DNA from: Herbaspirillum sp. LeCh32-8
GTDB lineage: Bacteria; Pseudomonadota; Gammaproteobacteria; Burkholderiales; Burkholderiaceae_D
Direction: 5' to 3'
Assembly: GCF_017814915.1 (NCBI RefSeq)
Contig: NZ_JAGIPZ010000002.1
Coordinates: 1-64,000, forward strand
DNA length: 64,000 nucleotides
Positions 35,254 to 43,367 of the stretch are shown in pieces. The position numbers were made by a program, and so were the translations under genes. The stretch's first letter is position 1, and every line of letters begins with the position of its first letter. The notes under the pieces were generated by a model. That model was not told the origin of the DNA. It ran no database searches and saw only the letters and a list, made by a program, of their open reading frames with translations.

Positions 35254-37814
35254 GCATGCGCACCTCCGCCAAAGCCCGCAAGATCGCCGCCGCCCTGGGC
35301 GGTTTTGCCGTCGCCGGGGCCGCCGTCGTGGTGGCCTGCGGCCCCGATTTTCCGCTGCAGCTGTTGGACAACCGCGCCGGCACGCTGATGAACACGCCGG
35401 CCAATTCCTTCGCCTGGGAAGCCGCGCACTTGCTGGTTCCGGCAGACCAGTTGCAGGCCGATGAAGGCAGCATGTACGAAGGCCAGCCCGAGGACGCCCC
35501 CGGCTCCCTGCGCATGCGCGAGAAGGGGGCGCTGGATGCGGCCGGCTTCGCCAGGCTCAAGGCCATGCGCGGCCAAAGCGATGGCGACGCCGCCTACGCC
35601 GCCGGCGATGGCCTGCCGCCGGCGATCCGCCTTTACACAGCGGCCGCCCAGGATTACCGCGCCGCGCGCGCGGACGGCCAGACGCAATCGGCAAGCCTGT
35701 ACCGGCGCGCGCAGCAGCGCTTCGAGCAAGTGCTGGCGCTGCCGCAAGCGCAGGCCGCCGAGCGCGCCGTGTGGGCCGCCTACATGTTGGGGCAGATCCA
35801 CGCCACCCAGGTCGGCGTCGCCGGCATGGACGCGCACGCCCTGCGTCGCCAGGCCATCGATCGCTACCGGCAGGCGCGCAAGCTCGCCGTCGACGGCGCT
35901 CCCGATCCGCTGGGACTGGCCGTGGCTAGCTACGGCGAAGAAGCACGACTGCATCTGGTGACCGACGGCCGGTCCTGCGGCTGGAGTGATTTCGAAAACG
36001 ACCAGGAATGCGCCGCAGCGATCTCCCCCGGCGAGCTCAAGCAAGCCATCCGCCTGTACGCAGAGCAGGCCGTGCGCGGCTCGGCCAACGCCATCGCCTC
36101 GCTTTCCAGCATTGCCTACTGGGCGCTGAAGGACGCCGACCGCAGCGCGCCGCTGCTGGACGACGCGCCCGCGCAAAGACTGCTGGTCGCCTACGCGCTG
36201 GCGCGCATGGGCGACATCGTCGACGACAGCGACCAGAGCGTCTACGCCTATGACGCCAGCAGCGGCGCCGGCGCCAGCAGCTTCTCCGGCTATGCCGACG
36301 CCGCGCGCGGACCGTCTGACGCCGGCAGCAAGATCAAGCCCAACCCGGTGCTGGTCAGCCTGGTCGATGCGCTCAGGCGGCGCGGCATGGAGAACATCGC
36401 CGGCGCCGACCGCATTGCCGCGCTGGCCTACCGTACCGGGCGCTACGAGCTGGCGCAGGCGTTGGCCCAGCGGCAGGACAGCGCGCTGGCCTGGTGGGTG
36501 CGCGCCAAGCTGGCCCTGCGCGCCGGCGACAGCGCGGGCGCGGCGCAGGCCTATGCGCGTGCACTGCAAGGCTTCCCCAGGAACGACGGCAGCCTGGACC
36601 CGGCCAACGTCACCCTGCTGATGGGCGCGCAAGGGGTGCTGACGCTGTCGCGCGGGCAGTACGTGGAGGCGCTGGACCAGTTCACGCAGGCCGCGCGGCA
36701 AGCGGTGCGCAGCGATGGCGGGGCCACCTATTCGATCTCCTTCATCAGCTACATCAACGACATGGCCTACGTGGCCGAGCGCGTGCTGACCGTTGACGAA
36801 CTCAAGCATTACGTCGACACCCACGCGAGCGCCTCGCCCATGCCCGCGCCGGACGCGGTCATCCGCGCGGCGCGCAAGGACACGGGAAACATATCGCTGA
36901 CCTACGCGGCGCAGAGCCTGTCGCCGGTCACGGTGGACGACCGCCTGCGCCAGCTGCTGGCGCGCCGCCTGGTACGCGAGGGGAGAGTGGAAGAAGCCTT
37001 GCCGTACTTCCCCGACGAGCGTGACGAACGCTTCGTGACCAGCACCTACGACCAGAATGGCAAGGAAGTCCGCGTCTCCTGGCGCGTGCGCGCCAAGGCC
37101 CGCGAATACGGCCAGGCGCTGGATCGCGCGCGGCACGCCTGGCGCGCGACGACGCGCGCCCAGGGCTGGTATCGCGCAGCGCAGATCGCGCGTCTGCAGG
37201 GGATGGAAATCATGGGCTACGAACAGGCGCCGGATTACGGCACCTATGACGGCAACTACGAATACGGTGCCGGCCCGGCCCGCTACGAGTTGAGCTACAC
37301 CGTCGCCGCCACCGGCAAGTCGCGTCCGGCCACCCCGCAGGCGCGGGCCCTGGCCGACCTGCCCGGCCCCTACGTCACCGACGAGGAGCGCAAGCGCTAC
37401 GCCGACAGCGAAGCCAGGCCCTACAAGCGCTTTCACTATCGCGACATCGCCGCCGACTACATCATGAAGGCGGCCGACGACTTGCCGCCGCGTTCGCAAG
37501 CCTTCGCCGCGGCGTTGTGCCAGGGCGTCAACTTCGTGTTCTATGACGCGCAAAGCGCGAGCCGGCTCTACCGTCGTTACGTCAAGGAGGGCGCGGCCGT
37601 GCCGTTCGCGGCAGACTTCGGCCAGAACTGCGTCGAACCGGACTTCGCCGCCGCCGCCCGCTTCCCCTATGGGCAGGCCTGGCGCGCCGCGCGCAGCTGG
37701 GTGGCGTCGCACCGCAGCGCATCGGCCGCCGTATTGCTGGCGGCGGTGCTGGGTTCGACCGTCGGCGTGACGGCATTCGCCCGGCAACGTCGTCGCAAGA
37801 CACCAGCCGGGTAA
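35250..37814 (+). CDS. Large envelope-anchored protein with helical (TPR-like) repeats
   Basis: 854 residues, no named family recognised. It starts with a basic segment and a hydrophobic stretch ending in a lipobox-like VVAC (Cys30), then a long Ala-rich helical region with Tyr/Ala patterns reminiscent of TPR/SEL1 repeats (RYRQARKLAVDGAPD, IRLYAEQAVRGSANAIA, ALAYRTGRYELAQALAQRQ, YAEVALDQ-like stretches). Near the C-terminus is a single membrane helix (AAVLLAAVLGSTVGVTAF) and a basic tail, so both ends may contact the membrane. Start overlaps the DUF3142 stop. The open frame extends 540 bases upstream inside the DUF3142 gene, but only low-complexity shadow residues are found there. Confidence 0.8.
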   Translation: MSMRTSAKARKIAAALGGFAVAGAAVVVACGPDFPLQLLDNRAGTLMNTPANSFAWEAAHLLVPADQLQADEGSMYEGQPEDAPGSLRMREKGALDAAGFARLKAMRGQSDGDAAYAAGDGLPPAIRLYTAAAQDYRAARADGQTQSASLYRRAQQRFEQVLALPQAQAAERAVWAAYMLGQIHATQVGVAGMDAHALRRQAIDRYRQARKLAVDGAPDPLGLAVASYGEEARLHLVTDGRSCGWSDFENDQECAAAISPGELKQAIRLYAEQAVRGSANAIASLSSIAYWALKDADRSAPLLDDAPAQRLLVAYALARMGDIVDDSDQSVYAYDASSGAGASSFSGYADAARGPSDAGSKIKPNPVLVSLVDALRRRGMENIAGADRIAALAYRTGRYELAQALAQRQDSALAWWVRAKLALRAGDSAGAAQAYARALQGFPRNDGSLDPANVTLLMGAQGVLTLSRGQYVEALDQFTQAARQAVRSDGGATYSISFISYINDMAYVAERVLTVDELKHYVDTHASASPMPAPDAVIRAARKDTGNISLTYAAQSLSPVTVDDRLRQLLARRLVREGRVEEALPYFPDERDERFVTSTYDQNGKEVRVSWRVRAKAREYGQALDRARHAWRATTRAQGWYRAAQIARLQGMEIMGYEQAPDYGTYDGNYEYGAGPARYELSYTVAATGKSRPATPQARALADLPGPYVTDEERKRYADSEARPYKRFHYRDIAADYIMKAADDLPPRSQAFAAALCQGVNFVFYDAQSASRLYRRYVKEGAAVPFAADFGQNCVEPDFAAAARFPYGQAWRAARSWVASHRSASAAVLLAAVLGSTVGVTAFARQRRRKTPAG

Positions 37815-37944
37815 CGACAGGAAAGTTGAACAGCAGGGAAGATGCGGAGGGGACAAGTGGAGCGGCGCGGATCAGGGCGCTTCCGATGAAGGCAGGCAGG
37901 ATGGCCGGCCTCAGGATATCGGTACGGGCGGCGGAAGATTTTCC

Positions 37945-38331
37945 TCAATAACGCACGTAGCCGGCGTAGCTGCCGTCCTTCAGCAGCCGCCACATATTGC
38001 CGCGGTTGCCCGGGCCGAAGCCGTTGAAGCCGCCGTTGCCGTCAGGAAGCCAGATCTTGCCCTGGATGTCGCCGCCGAAGCCATTGAGTGCGCCGCGCTT
38101 GTCACAACGCCACATCGCGCCCTGTATGCCGGCGCCGTAACCGTTGAAGCCGCCGCGGCCATCTGACTGCCAGTGCTGGCGCAGTATCCCGTAGCCGAAA
38201 CCACGGAACCCGCCTGCGCCATCGCTGCGCCACATCTGCCCGCCGATGGCGACGCCCCAGCCATCGTAGCCGCCATTCCCATCCGGCACCCACTTGCATC
38301 CATCTCCGATCTGAAAGATGGCCACGCTCAT
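37945..38331 (-). CDS. Protein of tandem 20-residue W-DGxGGF repeats
   Basis: 128 residues, nearly all of it five tandem 20-residue repeats plus a partial sixth. The consensus is W-x-x-D-G-x-G-G-F-x-G-(F/Y)-G, then seven variable residues, with every unit starting at Trp (WVPDGNGGY, WRSDGAGGF, WQSDGRGGF, WRCDKRGAL, WLPDGNGGF). There is no signal peptide or membrane segment. The regular Trp/Gly spacing suggests a small beta-propeller or beta-solenoid-like fold, possibly binding sugar or nucleic acid; I do not recognise the family. ATG 38331 starts just before the repeats. It converges on the 854-residue envelope protein gene. Confidence 0.75.
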   Translation of the reverse strand: MSVAIFQIGDGCKWVPDGNGGYDGWGVAIGGQMWRSDGAGGFRGFGYGILRQHWQSDGRGGFNGYGAGIQGAMWRCDKRGALNGFGGDIQGKIWLPDGNGGFNGFGPGNRGNMWRLLKDGSYAGYVRY

Positions 38332-38516
38332 TGTCTGGAGACCCCCTGCGCATATCGGCATCGCGGTGCCGTTTGCGTGTCGTTTGAAGAAAGCGATTCT
38401 AACGTCTTGCCGTGTTCTTCATGCACGGTCGGCAAGTTTTCATCGCAGCGCAAAGATTTCATCCCGGAATGGAAAAGGCGGACCGAAGCCCGCCTGTGCG
38501 CCGCAATGGCTGGAAG

Positions 38517-38876
38517 TCAGTTGACCAGTTCGCGCTTCAGTTCCGAAATCAGCGCTGGATTCACCGGCGCCTCGAAGATGAAGGCCGGCCATTGGCCGTC
38601 GACCAGCCTCATCTCGCGCTCGTCGCGGCACAGCAGGATCACAGGCACGCCGGCGAAGCCTTCATGCGCCTTCAGGTAATGCGCCAGGCGCAGGCCGCTC
38701 ATGTCATCCATCGACAGTTGCGCCAGCACGATGTCGGGTCGGCCATGGGTCATGTGCTCGATGGCGCGCTGGCCGCTGGGCACGGTTTCGATATCGACGT
38801 CGTTGATGGCCAGCCATTCGGTCAGCGCCTGGCGTTCGTCGGGACGGGATGCGGCAATCAGGGCGGTCTTGTTCAT
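38517..38876 (-). CDS. Degenerate receiver-domain protein
   Basis: 119 residues with the fold pattern of a response-regulator receiver (ALIAASRPDERQALTEWL, GQRAIEHMTHGRPDIVLAQLSMDDMSGLRLAHYLKAHEG, VPVILLCRDE). The acidic pocket is missing (Ala-Ser), and the phospho-acceptor position is Gln53 (LAQLSM), so it cannot be phosphorylated in the usual way. ATG 38876 is preceded by GAGGCAGACCAAC. A pseudo-receiver acting through protein contact is the likely role. Confidence 0.8.
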   Translation of the reverse strand: MNKTALIAASRPDERQALTEWLAINDVDIETVPSGQRAIEHMTHGRPDIVLAQLSMDDMSGLRLAHYLKAHEGFAGVPVILLCRDEREMRLVDGQWPAFIFEAPVNPALISELKRELVN

Positions 38877-39046
38877 GTTGGTCTGCCTCATGAAAGGTGA
38901 TCGATGGAGACATGTTGAACCTGCAACAGCATCGACGCCATCGGGTATTTCCCTATTTCCCGGCGGCTGCAGAGTTGTCGCCCTGCCTATCGATCTTATT
39001 TTGCGCCGCACTATACTGAGGGGAAACTTTTCTGCCCGGAAAGCCC

Positions 39047-39280
39047 ATGCAATCCCGCACCTACACCTGCCCTTACCGCGACCACGAGATCCGCATTGTC
39101 GGCATCGAGATGCTGGACGGCTGGCATCTGGCCGTCCAGGTCAAGCCGGCGTGGAAGCCCGCCTGGCCGACCTGGCGCGACAAGCAGGGATGCTATGAGG
39201 ATTTCGCCGAGGTGCAGCTGGCCGGCATGGCCTGGGCCCGACGCGCGATCGACGAACGCTTGCCGGCCTTATCGGCCTGA
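39047..39280 (+). CDS. Small hypothetical protein (77 aa)
   Basis: 77 residues starting MQSRTYTCPYRDHEIRI. It has a compact mixed composition with many aromatic residues (DGWHLAVQVKPAWKPAWPTW) and no membrane segment. GGAAAG lies ten bases before the ATG. Family not recognised, but the amino acid composition and codon use look like a genuine protein. It converges on the DMT exporter gene, 17 bases apart. Confidence 0.65.
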   Translation: MQSRTYTCPYRDHEIRIVGIEMLDGWHLAVQVKPAWKPAWPTWRDKQGCYEDFAEVQLAGMAWARRAIDERLPALSA

Positions 39281-39297
39281 TCCGGCCCGACGCTTGA

Positions 39298-40194
39298 TCA
39301 AGCCCGCTCCGCCTGAACGGTCTCGGCGTGCTGCAGCGCCGGGCGCATCGACGCCAGCGCGCAACCGAGGCAGGCCCCCATGATGCAGAGCACGCCCAGC
39401 CATTGCAGCGCCTGCAGCCGCTCGCCCAGGATCAGCAAGCCGGCCAGCGCGCTCACCGCCGGCGAGGCGCTCATCAGAATGCCGAAAGCGCTCTTGGGCA
39501 ACTTGCGCAAAGCATAGATATCCAGCAGGAACGGCAGCGCGCTCGACAACAGCGCCGCGGCCAGTCCGACGACCAACGCCGACGGCTGCAGCAACGCGGC
39601 GCCGGCATGCGCCACGCCCAGCGGAATCAGGAACAGCGCGCCCAGCGCCATGCCCACGGTCACGCCGCGTCCGCCCAGATGGGCCACGCGGCCGCCGAAC
39701 ATCACATACATGCCCCAGCACACACCGGAGGCCAGCGCGAAGGCGACGCCGCGCCAATCCAGCCCGCCCGACAGCGCGCCGATGGGCAGCAGCGCCAGCC
39801 CGCAAAGCGCCAACGCGATCCACACCAGGTCAAGGCGGCGGCGCGACGCCAGCAGCGAAACCCCCAGCGGACCCAGCACCTCGATCGAGATCGCAATGCC
39901 CACCGGGATATAGGCGAAGGCGCGGTACACCAGGATATTCATCAGGCCCATCATCACGCCATAGACCAGCAGGTTGCCCCAGTCGGCGCGTGTGGGTTTG
40001 AGCGTCCACGGGCGCAGCAGCGCGCCCAGCACCAGGGTGGCCATGATCACGCGCAGCGCGGCGATGCCCTCGGGGCCGACCAGCGGGAAGATGGTCTTGG
40101 CGAAGGCGGCGCCGGTCTGGCTGCACAGCAGGGAGGCGAAGGCCGCGAGGGCGGGACGGTGCGATTGAAGCGAGTCGGAAGAGGGGCTGCTCAT
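39298..40194 (-). CDS. RhtA-like DMT (EamA) exporter
   Basis: 298 residues, ten predicted membrane helices. Similarity in style to the threonine/homoserine exporter RhtA is good: QTGAAFAKTIFPLVGPEGIAALRV, YRAFAYIPVGIAISIEVLGPLGV, and SSALPFLLDIYALRKLPKSAFGILMSASPAVSALAGLLILGE split over the second repeat. Export of amino acids or related metabolites at the inner membrane is expected. The 122-base gap to the cytochrome gene upstream suggests an independent transcript. Confidence 0.9.
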   Translation of the reverse strand: MSSPSSDSLQSHRPALAAFASLLCSQTGAAFAKTIFPLVGPEGIAALRVIMATLVLGALLRPWTLKPTRADWGNLLVYGVMMGLMNILVYRAFAYIPVGIAISIEVLGPLGVSLLASRRRLDLVWIALALCGLALLPIGALSGGLDWRGVAFALASGVCWGMYVMFGGRVAHLGGRGVTVGMALGALFLIPLGVAHAGAALLQPSALVVGLAAALLSSALPFLLDIYALRKLPKSAFGILMSASPAVSALAGLLILGERLQALQWLGVLCIMGACLGCALASMRPALQHAETVQAERA

Positions 40195-40316
40195 GGAAAC
40201 GGCGCGGCTGGCGTGATCGCCTTTTTATTCGGGCCATCACGATACCAGCAGATGCAGCCGCTGTCGGTTGCCGCATGTAAATTTCCCACAGGGCAGGCCG
40301 CGGCGCGCGCCTGGGC

Positions 40317-41477
40317 TCAATGTACGAAGCCGCCCTTGATGTAGCGCACGGGATCGGCGTCCATCGCCGCGATCAGCTGGTCGATGCCGGTCGTCGTCGT
40401 GGTGAGTGTGGCGGCGGCGGTCGGCTGGCCGGACGCCAGTGGCGAGCGGCACAGCATGTCGCTCTGCGACCAGGCGCCGCCGTTGCTGCGCGCGCGCAGC
40501 CAGCCGTCGCGGTCGGCCAGGAGCTCGGCGCCGGCCAGCCCCTGCGCGCCGGCGCCGGTAATGATGGCGATGGCGCGCAGGCCGTCGGCGTCGTTGCTGG
40601 CGCAATCGATGGCGCCCACAGCGTCGCCGGCGCGGCCGCCCAGCAGCACGCTTTGCAGGCGCGGGTCCTCGTTGTCGGCCGGTCCAGCCTGCCCTACCAC
40701 CAGCCGGATGCGCTGGCCGCGCCACTGGCCGGTGCTCGTCACGCCTGAATGACGGCAGGCCAACGCCAGGTCGGGCAAGGCCACCGGGCGCGGCCAGCTG
40801 CCGGTGTCGGTGATGCCCACGCCGGCGGCGTTGGCCTTCATGTAATCGATCAGCGCCCAACTGTCGGCCACGCTCAGGGTGTCGGCAAAGCCGGGCATGC
40901 CGCCGCGGCCGTGCCGCAGGCTCCAGTAGACGTCGCCGTCGAAGCGTCGCCACAGCAGCCCGCTCGACAGGTTGGGCGGGGCCACCGGCAGCGCCAGCGC
41001 CAACGGCGTGTTGCCGCGGCCGTCGGCGCCGTGGCAGGCGATGCACTGCTGGCGGTAGACCTGCTCGCCGCGCACGATGGCGGCGGCCGAGAAACCGGTG
41101 GGAGAGGTATGGAAAGTCGTCGGGCTGGCCTGCGTAGTCAGCAGGTCGGCCTGCGGCCAGGGCGTCAGCAGCGCCAGCGCGACCGCGGCCAGCAGCAGCG
41201 GTACACGTCCCCGCCGCCAGGCCAGGGCCAGCAGCGCCAGCAGCAAGGCCGCGCCGCTATAGGCCAGCGCCGCCAGCAGCGCGCGCGCCACGCTGCGGTC
41301 GATCAGCATCACCTCGCCTGACAGGCGCAGCGCAAACGGCCAGGCCGGCTGGCCGTCGACATCGGCGCTCAGGCCGAGCAGCGAGAAGAGCTGCAGCGCG
41401 CCTTGCTGCAGCAGCTGCATGGCGCGCAGCATCAGGTTGATGCAGGCATCCCAGTCGATGCCGATCTCAGGCAGCAC
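40317..41477 (-). CDS. Membrane-anchored cytochrome c protein
   Basis: 386 residues. Two hydrophobic segments lie in the N-terminal third (LLAALAYSGAALLLALLALAW; LLLAAVALALLTPW), followed by one cytochrome c domain with CIACH (Cys145, Cys148, His149) and a candidate Met ligand in GRGGMPGFADTL. A C-terminal region of about 150 residues contains two further Cys (CRHSG, IDCASND) and no known domain that I recognise. It starts 18 bases after the ABC ATPase gene and so is probably the last gene of the transporter operon. A periplasmic electron acceptor for oxidation of an organosulfur compound is one reading of that context. Confidence 0.85.
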   Translation of the reverse strand: MLPEIGIDWDACINLMLRAMQLLQQGALQLFSLLGLSADVDGQPAWPFALRLSGEVMLIDRSVARALLAALAYSGAALLLALLALAWRRGRVPLLLAAVALALLTPWPQADLLTTQASPTTFHTSPTGFSAAAIVRGEQVYRQQCIACHGADGRGNTPLALALPVAPPNLSSGLLWRRFDGDVYWSLRHGRGGMPGFADTLSVADSWALIDYMKANAAGVGITDTGSWPRPVALPDLALACRHSGVTSTGQWRGQRIRLVVGQAGPADNEDPRLQSVLLGGRAGDAVGAIDCASNDADGLRAIAIITGAGAQGLAGAELLADRDGWLRARSNGGAWSQSDMLCRSPLASGQPTAAATLTTTTTGIDQLIAAMDADPVRYIKGGFVH

Positions 41478-41495
41478 AAGCGCTCCGCTTCTCGA

Positions 41496-42320
41496 TTACC
41501 AGCTCTCGTCGAGCCCCAGATGGCGCGCCGCCTCCAGCCGCAGCTGCGCCAGGCGCGGATCGCCGCGATGGCGCGGATAGGGCAGGTCGACCTTGATCTC
41601 GGCGCGGATGGCCGCCGGGCGCGGGCTGAACACGATGACCCGCTGCGCCAGGAACAGCGCTTCCTCGATATCGTGCGTGACCAAGAGCGCCGAAAATTGC
41701 TGACGCCGCCACAGCGCCACCAGTTCGCTTTGCATGGTCAGGCGCGTGAGCGAATCGAGCTTGCCCAGCGGCTCATCCAGCACCAGCAGTTGCGGATCGT
41801 TGACCAGCGCGCGCGCCAGCGCCACGCGCTGCGCCATGCCGCCGGAGAGCTGGTGCGGAAACGCCTGGGCAAATTCCGACAGGCCCACCAGTTCCAGCGC
41901 ATCGTCCACGCGCTGCTTCTGCTGCTTGAGGATGCCGCGCGCCTGCAGGCCCAGCGCCACGTTGTCCCACACGCGGCGCCACGGATACAGCGTCGGGTCC
42001 TGGAACACTACGATGCGCGAGGGATCGGGTTGGGCGATGGCCTGGCCATCCTGCGTGATGTGGCCGGCGGTGGCCGGTTCGAGGCCGGCCACCAGCCGCA
42101 GCAGCGTGGACTTGCCGCAGCCGCTGGGGCCGAGCAGGGCGACGAACTCCCCCGGCTCGACCGTCAGCGAGATGTCGTCCAGCACTTGCAGCAGGCCTGG
42201 CTCCTTGTTCTGCTTCTTGCCCTCCTGGCGGGCGAACCAGTGGCTGACGCCGCGTACGTCGATGCGCGCGCCGGATTGCGTGGTCGATGCTTCGTAACGG
42301 GGTTCGGTTGTGCTTACCAT
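41496..42320 (-). CDS. ABC transporter ATP-binding protein (sulfonate/nitrate/taurine type)
   Basis: 274 residues. Walker A GPSGCGKST, signature LSGGMAQR, Walker B LLVLDEP and the H-loop THDIEEAL are intact. The subfamily is SsuB/TauB-like (VVFQDPTLYPWRRVWDNVALGL). ATG 42320 has AAGGGA at good spacing and overlaps the permease stop by seven bases. A longer frame continues upstream through the permease gene in another reading and is rejected. It powers the permease encoded upstream. Confidence 0.93.
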   Translation of the reverse strand: MVSTTEPRYEASTTQSGARIDVRGVSHWFARQEGKKQNKEPGLLQVLDDISLTVEPGEFVALLGPSGCGKSTLLRLVAGLEPATAGHITQDGQAIAQPDPSRIVVFQDPTLYPWRRVWDNVALGLQARGILKQQKQRVDDALELVGLSEFAQAFPHQLSGGMAQRVALARALVNDPQLLVLDEPLGKLDSLTRLTMQSELVALWRRQQFSALLVTHDIEEALFLAQRVIVFSPRPAAIRAEIKVDLPYPRHRGDPRLAQLRLEAARHLGLDESW

Positions 42321-43336
42321 TTGACGGTTCCCTTCTGCCATGACAGCGCGCGGTCGCGCACCTTGAACAACAATGTGATCAGGCCCGAGCACAGCACGGC
42401 CATCACGATCAGCGCCGCATACATGTTGCTGTAGGCGGCCCAGCCTTGCGACCATTGCAGGTACCAGCCCAGGCCGGCTTTCACGCCCATCATCTCGGCC
42501 GTTACCAGCACCGAGAACGCCGCGCCCAGGCCCATGAACAGGCCCACGAACACCTGCGGCAACGCAGCCGGGATCGCCACCCGCAGCACCAGGAAGGAGG
42601 CCGATGCGCCCAGCGTGCGCGCCACGTCGTAGTAACTCTTGCTGACTGCGGCCACGCCCGACCAGGTCAGCACCGCCACCGGGAAGAAGGTCGCCAGCGC
42701 GATCAGGAACACCGCCGCCGCATAACTGGAGGGCGCGAAGAAGAACGCCAGCGGCAGCAACGCCGAAGCCGGCACCGGCCCCAGGAAGCGCAGCGCCGGA
42801 TGTACCCAGTAACCGGCCACGCGCGACCAGCCTATCCACACCCCGACCAGGAAACCAACCGCCGCGCCGCTGGCGAAGCCGTGCGCCAGCAGACGCACCG
42901 AGTGCGCGGTCGACAGGCCCAGGCGCGACCAGTCGTCGGCATACACCTCGACCAGGCTTTGCGGCGGCGCGAAGAAGGGCGTGGGCAGCACGCCCAGTTT
43001 GGCGGTCAGCACTTCCCACACGCCCAGCAGCAGCGGCAGCGCCACCAGCCATTGGCCGGCCGGGCGCAGCAGCTCGGTGGCGCGCGCAGTCAAGCGTCCG
43101 CCAAGCGCCAGCACTGCCAGCAGCAAGGCCGCCGTCAGCGCGGCGTAGCCGAACTCGTCGGTATAGGCCCAGTCGCTGAAGCCCACCTCCTTGTTGGGCC
43201 ACTTCAGCACCAGCACGCCCAGCGCCAGCCAGGTGGCCGCCGCCAGCAGTCCGCTGCGCCACAGCGCGGCGCGCTTGTCGCCGGCGGCGTCGATGCGCAG
43301 CGCGTGGCGCGGCAGGGTTTCGCTTGTCGTCGTCAT
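42314..43336 (-). CDS. ABC transporter permease (SsuC/TauC-like)
   Basis: 340 residues with an extra N-terminal region (two helices) before a BPD-type permease core of about six helices. The EAA-type loop is visible (YYDVARTLGASASFLVLRVAIPAALPQVFVGL, in parts). The LPTPFFAPPQSLVEV segment near residue 120 is typical of sulfonate/nitrate permeases. It lies between the binding-protein and ATPase genes with 31-base and overlapping junctions. Confidence 0.93.
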   Translation of the reverse strand: MTTTSETLPRHALRIDAAGDKRAALWRSGLLAAATWLALGVLVLKWPNKEVGFSDWAYTDEFGYAALTAALLLAVLALGGRLTARATELLRPAGQWLVALPLLLGVWEVLTAKLGVLPTPFFAPPQSLVEVYADDWSRLGLSTAHSVRLLAHGFASGAAVGFLVGVWIGWSRVAGYWVHPALRFLGPVPASALLPLAFFFAPSSYAAAVFLIALATFFPVAVLTWSGVAAVSKSYYDVARTLGASASFLVLRVAIPAALPQVFVGLFMGLGAAFSVLVTAEMMGVKAGLGWYLQWSQGWAAYSNMYAALIVMAVLCSGLITLLFKVRDRALSWQKGTVKW

Positions 43337-43367
43337 GTCGTTCTCCTTGGAGCGCCGCGGCGCGGCG

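Noticed and set aside
35142-37856. 904-codon minus-strand ORF opposite the 854-residue envelope protein
   Set aside because: The plus-strand frame has a lipobox, membrane helix and start coupled to the upstream gene; the reverse frame is His/Arg/Gly-rich shadow.
37945-38353. Considered whether the W-DGxGGF repeats were a DNA tandem repeat and not a gene
   Set aside because: The repeat is conserved at protein level while codons vary between units, which argues for selection on a protein.
42321-43262. N-terminal extension of the ABC ATPase inside the permease gene
   Set aside because: Low-complexity out-of-frame reading of the permease; the ATPase with a good ribosome site starts at 42320.
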